Positions 1 through 4,929 of a stretch of DNA of 6,816 nt are shown here, in pieces; the stretch's first letter is position 1; each line of letters starts with the position of its first letter. The stretch covers positions 1-6,816 of the forward strand of contig CALZCU010000048.1 in NCBI GenBank assembly GCA_945632055.1, given 5' to 3'. Source of the stretch: an uncultured Ruminococcus sp. (GTDB taxonomy: Bacteria; Bacillota; Clostridia; Oscillospirales; Acutalibacteraceae). The notes under the pieces are model-generated. The model made no database searches. It was not told the origin of the DNA and saw nothing but the letters and a program-made list of their open reading frames with translations. The translations under genes and the position numbers were made by a program.

Positions 1-643
1 AGCGGATTAATTTCTCAATATCCTTGTTGTTTGCCATTACCATAAGTCTTTCGTTCTTATCAAAGATATAGTCAGGACTTGGGTTCGGATATATCACTCC
101 GTCCTTCTTGGTTGCAAGAATACTCATATTATATTTGTTGCGGACAGATTTCTGAATAATCGTCTTTCCTGCCCAGCCGTCGGGAACGGCAATTTCAAAA
201 ATAGCCGTATCCTCGGAAAGCTCAATATAGTCAAAAAGATTTTTTCCGCCGTACTTTATTGCAAGCCTTTCAGCCATTTCTCTTTCGGCATAAACAACAT
301 GGTCTGCTCCGTTCCTGAGCAGGAGCTTGCGGTGTACCTCACGGCTTGCCCTTGCAAGAATGAACTTTGCGCCGAGGTCCTTGAGCAGTACGGTTATCTC
401 AAGAGCACTCTGAAAGTTATCTCCGATTGCGACAACGCACAAATCAAAATTATTAACGCCCAGCGACTTTATGTATGCCTCGTCGGTTGCGTCTGCAATC
501 TGTATATCGTTAATTATGCTGACGGCATTGTCGGCTCTCTCCTCGCTCTTATCAATAGCAAGCACAGCGTTGCCCTCTTCAATAAGCTTTTCAGCCATAT
601 GTCTGCCGAATCTGCCAAGTCCTATTATAAGTACTGATTTCAT
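1..643 (-). CDS. ktrA: KtrA/TrkA-type potassium channel gating subunit (RCK protein), 3'-truncated by window edge
   Basis: Cytoplasmic regulatory subunit of a KtrAB potassium uptake system: an RCK ring that binds nucleotide and gates the membrane pore KtrB. Translating the minus strand from ATG at 643 gives 214 codons with no stop before the left edge. KtrA proteins are usually about 220 residues, so only a few residues should be missing. The N-terminal Rossmann (RCK_N/TrkA_N) domain shows the dinucleotide loop GLGRFG (residues 8-13), an acidic residue closing the second strand (Asp31) and the DATDE segment (51-55). The second domain (about 133-214, RCK_C/TrkA_C) contains the KTIIQKSVRNKYN stretch, in the region where KtrA homologues bind c-di-AMP; ligand binding here is inference. 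A modest purine-rich site (AAAGGG, ending 6 bases before the ATG) precedes the start. It follows ktrB by 21 bases with no terminator, so the two form one operon. Very sure of family; KtrA versus TrkA naming rests on the single-RCK length. Confidence 0.93.
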   Translation of the reverse strand, partial: MKSVLIIGLGRFGRHMAEKLIEEGNAVLAIDKSEERADNAVSIINDIQIADATDEAYIKSLGVNNFDLCVVAIGDNFQSALEITVLLKDLGAKFILARASREVHRKLLLRNGADHVVYAEREMAERLAIKYGGKNLFDYIELSEDTAIFEIAVPDGWAGKTIIQKSVRNKYNMSILATKKDGVIYPNPSPDYIFDKNERLMVMANNKDIEKLIR

Positions 644-664
644 TTTTATCCCTTTCCCAACAGT

Positions 665-2020
665 TTATCCTATCTGTATTTTTTCAAGCGGCTTCTGCGA
701 CTGCGGCTTGCTCTTGTAGTTTGAAAATGCAAGGAGCATTGTGAGCGAGCCTACCCTGCCGAACAGCATAAGAAGCGTAAGCATTACCGAGGTTAGCGTT
801 CCAAGCTCTGGAGTTATTCCCGTTGAAAGTCCTACCGTTGCAATTGCAGAGGCGCTCTCGAACAGTGCGTTGATAAGCGGAACTCCCTCGACTGTTGAAA
901 TAACAACTGCCGTACCTACGGCGAGCGTAAGATACATTGTCACAACGCACAGAGCAAGCCTTGTAATATTCTCCTCAAGCCGTCTGCCGAGCATTTCAGC
1001 CGTTTTTCTGTGCTTGAAGGTGCTGACAACCGATGAAATAAGCACCGCAAAGGTTGTGGTTTTCATACCGCCTGCCGTTGAGCCGGGCGAGCCGCCGATC
1101 AGCATAAGCAGAATCATAATAAACAGGCTTGAATGAGTCAGCGCCGATAAATCAACCGTATTGAAGCCAGCCGTTCTGGTGCTGACAGACTGGAACAGCG
1201 CAGAGCCAAGCTGCTGAGGAATGCTCTCGCTGTTTGAGGCAGGATTTTTCAGCTCGGTCAGGAAGAGAAGTCCTCCTCCTGCAAAAATCAGCGCAAGGCT
1301 GACTATAAGCACGAGCTTTGTCTGAAGTCTGAATTTTGTAAACCTCATACGGCAGTCAAGCATATCTCGCCACACGAAAAAGCCCAGACCGCCAATCACA
1401 ATCAGCAGGCTTATAACAATGCAGACATAGGCGTTTGCAGTGTATGCCGTCAGAGAGGAAAAATCGCCCCCTGAGCCCATAAGGTCAAAGCCTGCATTGC
1501 AAAAGGCAGAAATGCTGTGGAACAGCGCATACCAGATTCCCCTCAGCACTCCGAACTTCGGAACAAATGCAAACGAAAGCAGGAACGCACCGATAAGCTC
1601 GACAGTAAGAGTGCCGAGCAGGATAAATCTTGTCATTCTTACGATTCCGCCGAGCTGAGGAGCTGAAACCGAGCTTTGCATTATTTCACGGGAAGCGAGC
1701 CCGATTTTCTTTTTCGTGACCGAGATTGCCGAAATACAAACGGTCATAAAGCCGATTCCGCCAATCTGAATCAGTCCGAGAATTACAAGCTGACCGAACA
1801 GCGACCAGTAGTTGTGGGTGTCAACCTTGATAAGTCCCGTAACGCAGACAGCCGAGGTAGCCGTAAAATACGAGGTCATAAACGAGGTCGGCTTTCCGCT
1901 TCTTGATGATATCGGCAGACTGAGAAGTATTGCTCCGATAAGAATAAGCGCAACAAAGCCGAAAAGAATTATTTTCATTGGCGACATTCGGGTAAAAAAC
2001 CGCTTTACCGCCTTAAGCAC
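665..2020 (-). CDS. ktrB: KtrB/TrkH-family potassium uptake pore protein
   Basis: Integral membrane K+ translocating subunit of the TrkH/KtrB/HKT superfamily, partner of the KtrA protein encoded just downstream. At 451 residues it has the usual KtrB length. The four membrane-pore-membrane repeats are visible, each with its selectivity-filter glycine: SAVCVTGL (Gly62), SAFCNAGF (Gly177), STRTAGF (Gly285) and SAIATVGL (Gly397). The glycine-rich intramembrane gating loop, GGSPGSTAGG (309-318), lies between pore helices 3 and 4. The N-terminal LSPMKIILFGF segment followed by ILLSLPISSRSG is typical of the family. The start taken is GTG at 2020, but its upstream sequence is a poor ribosome binding site: the only good GGAG (2042-2039) lies 18 bases away. 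An in-frame ATT at 2029-2027 sits 9 bases after that GGAG and would add three residues. An in-frame ATG at codon 12 is the other option. Function and frame are secure; the exact start is not. Confidence 0.95.
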   Translation of the reverse strand: MLKAVKRFFTRMSPMKIILFGFVALILIGAILLSLPISSRSGKPTSFMTSYFTATSAVCVTGLIKVDTHNYWSLFGQLVILGLIQIGGIGFMTVCISAISVTKKKIGLASREIMQSSVSAPQLGGIVRMTRFILLGTLTVELIGAFLLSFAFVPKFGVLRGIWYALFHSISAFCNAGFDLMGSGGDFSSLTAYTANAYVCIVISLLIVIGGLGFFVWRDMLDCRMRFTKFRLQTKLVLIVSLALIFAGGGLLFLTELKNPASNSESIPQQLGSALFQSVSTRTAGFNTVDLSALTHSSLFIMILLMLIGGSPGSTAGGMKTTTFAVLISSVVSTFKHRKTAEMLGRRLEENITRLALCVVTMYLTLAVGTAVVISTVEGVPLINALFESASAIATVGLSTGITPELGTLTSVMLTLLMLFGRVGSLTMLLAFSNYKSKPQSQKPLEKIQIG

Positions 2021-2062
2021 ACTTTTAATTTTAACCGTCTCCGTTCCGAGGTTATGATTTTC

Positions 2063-2090
2063 AGCATAGCAATATATATTATAGTATCAA
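2063..2090 (-). promoter_or_regulatory. Candidate sigma-A promoter for ktrBA
   Basis: On the minus strand, TTGATA (2090-2085) is followed after 16 bases by TATGCT (2068-2063). These match the -35 and -10 consensus with one and two mismatches. Transcription would begin near 2056, giving a leader of roughly 35 bases. A perfect TATAAT also lies here (2083-2078), but the TTGATT hexamers near it are at the wrong distance (6 or 20 bases). The region is so AT-rich that chance matches are easy, so the exact elements are uncertain. Confidence 0.4.
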
Positions 2091-2111
2091 ATCAAGACCA
2101 AAAAATCAAGA
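2089..2111. repeat. Short direct repeat AAATCAAGA x2 near the ktrB promoter
   Basis: Two exact 9-base copies begin 14 bases apart (2089-2097 and 2103-2111). The first overlaps the candidate ktrBA -35 box (2085-2090) by two bases. The arrangement could be a regulator site, but A-rich DNA makes chance repeats common. Confidence 0.35.
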
Positions 2112-2140
2112 AAAATAATTATTATTACAAAATATTTGCG

Positions 2141-2164
2141 AACTGTTTTTTTATTTAAACTGTT
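2141..2164. repeat. Short direct repeat AACTGTT x2 upstream of the plus-strand promoter
   Basis: Two exact 7-base copies (2141-2147 and 2158-2164) start 17 bases apart. The second touches the candidate -35 hexamer TTGCTA (2163-2168). Possible operator half-sites; equally possibly chance. Confidence 0.3.
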
Positions 2165-2192
2165 GCTAAAAAAGGCTTGTAAATGCTATAAT
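2163..2192 (+). promoter_or_regulatory. Candidate extended -10 sigma-A promoter for the plus-strand operon
   Basis: A perfect TATAAT (2187-2192) is preceded by TGC, giving the extended -10 form TGnTATAAT from 2184. TTGCTA (2163-2168) lies 18 bases upstream as a partial -35. Transcription would start around 2199, leaving a leader of just over 20 bases that contains the GGAGG ribosome binding site of the nucleotidyltransferase. Because no comparable promoter is evident before apbE, this is the likely promoter of the whole downstream gene run. Confidence 0.65.
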
Positions 2193-2209
2193 ATAAGGGA
2201 TTAATCCTC

Positions 2210-2214
2210 GGAGG
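2210..2214 (+). promoter_or_regulatory. Ribosome binding site fixing the GTG start of the nucleotidyltransferase gene
   Basis: GGAGG ends 7 bases before the GTG at 2222-2224, an ideal spacing. This supports GTG as the true start even though it is not ATG. Confidence 0.85.
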
Positions 2215-2221
2215 TGCTTTT

Positions 2222-3016
2222 GTGGTTAAATACAACAGCGACGATAATTTCAATTCGATTATTTCTGCATTTGAAGCCTTGGAGCAGACGGACGCCGTTG
2301 TGCTTGGCGGTTCACGCTCAACAGGTGTAGAGGACAGCGGCTCTGATTACGATATATATGTTTACCTCAGCTCGGAGCTTGACCTTGAAACAAAGCGAAA
2401 AACAGTAGTTCCGTTCTGTACGGAAGCCGAAATAGGCAATCACTATTGGGAGCCTGAGGACAACTGCGTTCTGAAAAACGGTGTTCCGATTGATATAATT
2501 TACCGTACCGTTGAAATGTTTGAAAATTATTTGAAAACAGTGGTTGATGACGGTACTCCCTTTAACGGCTACACCACCTGCTTCTGGCACAACATTATAA
2601 ACGGAAAGGTGCTGTTTGACAAGTCGGGAAAGTTCACCGAGCTTCAGGAGAAATACACCGTTTCCTATCCCGAAAAGCTGCGTAAAAATATAATTGAAAA
2701 CAACAGAAAGCTTTTGAGCGGCTGTCTGCCCTCATACGACAAGCAAATCAGAAAGGCGGCGCAGAGAAACGATATTGTGAGCGTGCATCACAGGATAACG
2801 GAATTTCTTGCGAGCTATTTCGATATAATTTTCGCTCTGAACAGATTAACTCACCCCGGAGAAAAAAGGCTTGTTCAGCTCTGCAAAAGCAATTGCAAAC
2901 TTCTCCCTCAGAGCTTTGAGGATAACATAAACGCTCTGCTTGAGTCGGTTACTAAGGGCGGCTCATATGAAATCGTGTGCGATATGGTCAGAAAGCTTGA
3001 CGATATTCTGCCTTAA
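2222..3016 (+). CDS. Nucleotidyltransferase-domain protein (probable DUF4037 family)
   Basis: A 264-residue soluble protein with a polymerase-beta-type nucleotidyltransferase fold at its N terminus. The signature is visible: GGSRSTG (29-35), then SDYDIYV (41-47) giving the paired metal-binding aspartates Asp42 and Asp44, and a third acidic position at Asp91 in GVPIDIIYR. The C-terminal half is helical. It carries a HHRITEFLASYFDIIFALN stretch (189-207) followed by HPGEKRL (211-217), which I associate with the DUF4037 domain. Members transfer a nucleotide or resemble enzymes that do so, including aminoglycoside-type transferases; the substrate is unknown and no resistance role should be assumed. 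No signal peptide or membrane segment is visible, so it should be cytoplasmic. It has its own promoter and strong ribosome binding site and ends 12 bases before apbE, making it the apparent first gene of the rnf transcript. The domain call is secure; the family name is less so. Confidence 0.85.
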   Translation: MVKYNSDDNFNSIISAFEALEQTDAVVLGGSRSTGVEDSGSDYDIYVYLSSELDLETKRKTVVPFCTEAEIGNHYWEPEDNCVLKNGVPIDIIYRTVEMFENYLKTVVDDGTPFNGYTTCFWHNIINGKVLFDKSGKFTELQEKYTVSYPEKLRKNIIENNRKLLSGCLPSYDKQIRKAAQRNDIVSVHHRITEFLASYFDIIFALNRLTHPGEKRLVQLCKSNCKLLPQSFEDNINALLESVTKGGSYEIVCDMVRKLDDILP

Positions 3017-3019
3017 GGA
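3015..3019 (+). promoter_or_regulatory. Ribosome binding site of apbE, overlapping the upstream stop codon
   Basis: AAGGA begins inside the TAA stop of the nucleotidyltransferase gene and ends 9 bases before the TTG at 3029-3031. The nearer ATG at 3021 reads only two more codons before a stop, so TTG is the only workable start that keeps the whole signal peptide. Confidence 0.7.
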
Positions 3020-3028
3020 AATGATATT

Positions 3029-4033
3029 TTGAAATCACTTCGTATAATCTGCGCTTTTCTTCTGCTTATTGCCGTATTCTGCTCCTGCTCGCTCGATTCA
3101 AAGTACAGCAGTGAATTTTTTGCAATGGATACGGTTATGTCGGTAACTGCCTGCGGCAAGCAAAGCGAAACAGCCGTTAATGCCATAGCCGATGAAATAA
3201 ACAGGCTCGACAGGCTTTTTTCCGTTCAGAACAAAAACAGCGAAATTTTCAGGCTCAACAGTGAAAAGCAATTAAACCCTTCCGATGAAACGCTGGAGCT
3301 TATCACAAGGAGCATTGAAATCTCGTCAATGACGGACGGAGCATTTGACATAACAACCGAACCGCTCAGCCGCATATGGGGCTTTTATTCGGGACTTGAA
3401 AACAGAGTGCCGTCTGAAAAGGAGATTAAGGCTGTGCTTCCGTCTGTGGGCGCAGAGCATATAAAAATTGACGGTTCAACGGTATCGCTTGACAAAAGCA
3501 CCTCGCTTGACCTCGGGGCAATTGCAAAGGGCTATTCTTCGGGCAGGGCGGCAAAAATTCTTGAAGAAAACGGAATTTCCTCTGCACTCATCTCGCTCGG
3601 CGGCAATGTCAGGGCAGTCGGCACAAAGCCTGACGGCTCACCCTGGAGCGTTGCTGTCACAGACCCCGACAACAGCTCGGAGCAAATCGGAGTTTTGTCC
3701 GTAAAGGACAGAGCGGTTGTAACATCGGGCGGCTATCAGCGGTATTTTGAAACAAACGGAAAAAGGTATCATCATATTATCGACGCTGAAACAGGCTGTC
3801 CTGCACAGAGCGGACTGAAGTCCGTCACCATTGTTTCTCAGGACGACACGCTTGCAGACGCTCTGTCAACAGCAATATTTGTAATGGGCTTGCAAAAGGC
3901 AGAAACACTTTACAATGACAACAATGACCTTTTCGGCGCTGTTCTGATTACCGACAGCAACGAAATTTACATCACCGAAAATCTTAAGGACAGCTTTTCG
4001 TCCTATCACAGCTATGAGGTGATAAAGGCTTGA
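3029..4033 (+). CDS. apbE: FAD:protein FMN transferase (ApbE family), lipoprotein
   Basis: Extracytoplasmic enzyme that uses FAD to attach FMN by a phosphoester bond to a threonine of target proteins such as RnfD, RnfG, NqrB/C and FMN-binding domains. The 334-residue length is normal. Residues 4-17 form a hydrophobic signal segment followed by FCSC, a lipobox-like site with Cys20 as probable lipidated residue. ApbE motifs in order: FAMDTVMSV (31-39), the SEIFRLN segment (71-77), FDITTEPLSRIWGF (106-119), DLGAIAKGY (161-169), the ISLGGNVRAVG region (188-198), TSGGYQRYF (232-240), HHIIDAETG (248-256) and the metal-site DDTLADALSTAIFVMG (272-287). Most homologues have Pro after HIID; here it is Ala253. 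It starts with TTG and overlaps the next gene by 4 bases. Rnf genes downstream provide a natural acceptor, RnfD Thr151. Family assignment is very secure; lipoprotein status is likely from the signal. Confidence 0.95.
   Translation: MKSLRIICAFLLLIAVFCSCSLDSKYSSEFFAMDTVMSVTACGKQSETAVNAIADEINRLDRLFSVQNKNSEIFRLNSEKQLNPSDETLELITRSIEISSMTDGAFDITTEPLSRIWGFYSGLENRVPSEKEIKAVLPSVGAEHIKIDGSTVSLDKSTSLDLGAIAKGYSSGRAAKILEENGISSALISLGGNVRAVGTKPDGSPWSVAVTDPDNSSEQIGVLSVKDRAVVTSGGYQRYFETNGKRYHHIIDAETGCPAQSGLKSVTIVSQDDTLADALSTAIFVMGLQKAETLYNDNNDLFGAVLITDSNEIYITENLKDSFSSYHSYEVIKA
4016..4023 (+). promoter_or_regulatory. Strong ribosome binding site within the end of apbE
   Basis: GAGGTGAT matches eight consecutive bases of the 16S anti-Shine-Dalgarno complement. 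Its GAGG core ends 10 bases before the TTG at 4030-4032. It decides the start of the NusG_II gene in favour of this TTG, which overlaps the apbE stop as TTGA. Confidence 0.8.
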
Positions 4034-4410
4034 AAAACAGAATATGGATAATAATTTTTTCAGTTACGGTGCTTGTCTGCACTGCTGTGTGGATTGGCTT
4101 GTCCTTTTTTCCTTCTCCGTCGAAAATTGTCGGGATTTATCAGAACGGAAGCCTTGTTGAAAAAGTCGACCTGACAGCTCAGACAGGGGAACGCTCCATT
4201 GAATTAAACGGCGACTACGGCAAAAATATAATATCCGTTACGCACGGCAGAATCGAAATGAAGTCAGCCGATTGTCCCGACAAGCTCTGTGTAAAGCACG
4301 GTGAGCTTAAGAGTGCAGGCTCGCCAATTGTGTGTCTGCCGAACAGAATTGTTATTAAATTTGAAAACCAATCGGGCAGCGCAGATGCAGAAGCAGGAGC
4401 ATTATTATGA
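4030..4410 (+). CDS. NusG domain II-containing membrane-anchored protein (EetA-like)
   Basis: A 126-residue protein with one N-terminal membrane segment (about 5-28) and an exported domain of the NusG_II family (PF07009). Despite its name this family has no transcription factor role that I can support: the KOW and NGN domains of NusG are missing and the protein is membrane-anchored. The family signature is clear at the C-terminal end: ADCPDKLCVKHGEL (80-93) then SPIVCLPNRIVI (98-109), with three cysteines (Cys82, Cys87, Cys102) in the extracytoplasmic part. A related protein, EetA, sits in flavin-based extracellular electron transfer loci of Listeria and other Firmicutes next to ApbE (FmnB) and EetB, the same trio seen here. 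The gene starts at TTG, overlaps apbE by 4 bases and overlaps the Gx transporter gene by 4 bases (ATGA). Family call is strong; its biochemical job is unknown. Confidence 0.88.
   Translation: MKNRIWIIIFSVTVLVCTAVWIGLSFFPSPSKIVGIYQNGSLVEKVDLTAQTGERSIELNGDYGKNIISVTHGRIEMKSADCPDKLCVKHGELKSAGSPIVCLPNRIVIKFENQSGSADAEAGALL
4395..4399 (+). promoter_or_regulatory. Ribosome binding site of the Gx transporter gene
   Basis: AGGAG ends 7 bases before the ATG at 4407-4409, within the last codons of the NusG_II gene. With the ATGA overlap it indicates translational coupling of these two genes. Confidence 0.75.
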
Positions 4411-4925
4411 AGCAGACAAAAACAAAAAAGCTCATATTAACTGCAATTCTCACCGCAGCTGCGCTCGTTGCCTTTACAATTGAAGCGGCAATTCCTCCGC
4501 TCACTCCGATATACGGAATAAAGCTCGGAATTGCAAATGTATTCACGCTTTTCACGCTGTACGCAGTCGGAAAGCCGTATGCGGCGGCAGTGCTGTTTCT
4601 GAGAATAACGCTTGGCAGTATATTCACAGGACAGCTCGTGTCGTTTATCTACAGCCTTACGGGAGGAGTGCTTTCCTTTCTGCTGATGCTTCTGCTCAGA
4701 AGATTTTTTCCCGTAAAGCAATTGTGGGTGCTGAGCGCACTGTGCGCAGTAATGCACAACGCAGGTCAGCTTGCGGCGGCAATGCTTATGACATCTACAG
4801 TACAGCTTATATATTACCTGCCCGTTCTCATCGTGTCGGGCATCATCGCAGGAGTGTTCACAGGGCTTTGCGCCCAACTTGTGCTTTTGCGAATGAACAC
4901 TGAAAAATTAATACTTGGAGGATGA
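4407..4925 (+). CDS. Gx transporter family membrane protein (EetB-like; often labelled heptaprenyl diphosphate synthase component I)
   Basis: A 172-residue hydrophobic protein with about five or six membrane segments (around 8-28, 40-55, 57-72, 76-97, 105-128 and 136-162). The family pattern appears as EAAIPPLTPIYG followed by GIKLGIANVFTL (38-49), then RITLGSIFTG (66-75) and VMHNAGQL (115-122). This matches the Gx transporter/Hpre_diP_synt_I family (PF07456), related to the substrate-binding S components of ECF transporters. No aspartate-rich prenyltransferase motif (DDxxD) is present, so the common 'heptaprenyl diphosphate synthase component I' name is not supported as an enzyme call. EetB in Listeria-type electron transfer loci belongs to this type and is paired with EetA, as here. 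The start is ATG with AGGAG 7 bases upstream; the stop lies 4 bases before the rnfC ATG. A role in moving a flavin, quinone or prenyl precursor for the neighbouring redox complex is inference. Confidence 0.87.
   Translation: MKQTKTKKLILTAILTAAALVAFTIEAAIPPLTPIYGIKLGIANVFTLFTLYAVGKPYAAAVLFLRITLGSIFTGQLVSFIYSLTGGVLSFLLMLLLRRFFPVKQLWVLSALCAVMHNAGQLAAAMLMTSTVQLIYYLPVLIVSGIIAGVFTGLCAQLVLLRMNTEKLILGG
4917..4921 (+). promoter_or_regulatory. Ribosome binding site that sets the rnfC start at 4930
   Basis: GGAGG lies 8 bases before ATG 4930-4932. The alternative upstream TTG at 4915 overlaps this site itself and would add only MEDEH, so the longer reading is rejected. The site also covers the last glycine codons of the preceding gene. 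Confidence 0.9.
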
Positions 4926-4929
4926 ACAT

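Larger units (their letters stand above)
2021..2221. promoter_or_regulatory. Divergent AT-rich intergenic region between ktrBA and the NTase-apbE-rnf operon
   Basis: This 201-base spacer separates two divergently transcribed units, so both transcription starts must lie in it or inside the flanking genes. It is much more AT-rich than the coding DNA. I see candidate promoters in both directions, two pairs of short direct repeats (AAATCAAGA at 2089-2097 and 2103-2111; AACTGTT at 2141-2147 and 2158-2164) and a short perfect palindrome, AATAATTATT, at 2114-2123. There is no GC-rich stem followed by a T-run in either direction and no credible small ORF. The space on the ktrB side of its candidate promoter is too short for a c-di-AMP (ydaO-type) riboswitch, which some Firmicutes place ahead of ktr genes. 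Confidence 0.75.

Noticed and set aside
299..637. Plus-strand ORF of 112 codons opposite ktrA
   Set aside because: It lies antisense to a clear RCK protein with intact motifs, has no recognisable domain and no good ribosome binding site; it is a shadow frame.
741..1136. Plus-strand ORF of 131 codons, serine/valine/isoleucine-rich, opposite ktrB
   Set aside because: Its composition is the reverse reading of KtrB membrane segments; it has no family features and no operon context.
2021..2078. c-di-AMP (ydaO/yuaA-type) riboswitch in the ktrBA leader
   Set aside because: The leader from the candidate promoter is only about 35 bases, and even the whole spacer shows no GC-containing stems or terminator typical of that riboswitch.
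2114..2123. Perfect palindrome AATAATTATT as an operator
   Set aside because: It is a pure A/T 10-mer in an AT-rich spacer and is expected by chance; not listed as a separate feature.
2222..3016. Aminoglycoside resistance gene
   Set aside because: The nucleotidyltransferase signature is shared by many enzymes. The C-terminal half fits DUF4037 rather than a known resistance class, and no mobile context is present.
4030..4410. Transcription factor role suggested by the NusG name
   Set aside because: The protein has an N-terminal membrane anchor, lacks NGN and KOW domains and sits in a redox operon; only the NusG domain II fold is shared.
4437..4877. Minus-strand ORF of 146 codons opposite the Gx transporter gene
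   Set aside because: It is cysteine-, arginine- and lysine-rich, unlike a real protein family, and fully covered by a well-supported membrane protein gene on the other strand.
4915..4929. Longer rnfC reading starting at TTG 4915
   Set aside because: This start would overlap the GGAGG that serves ATG 4930 and would have no site of its own.
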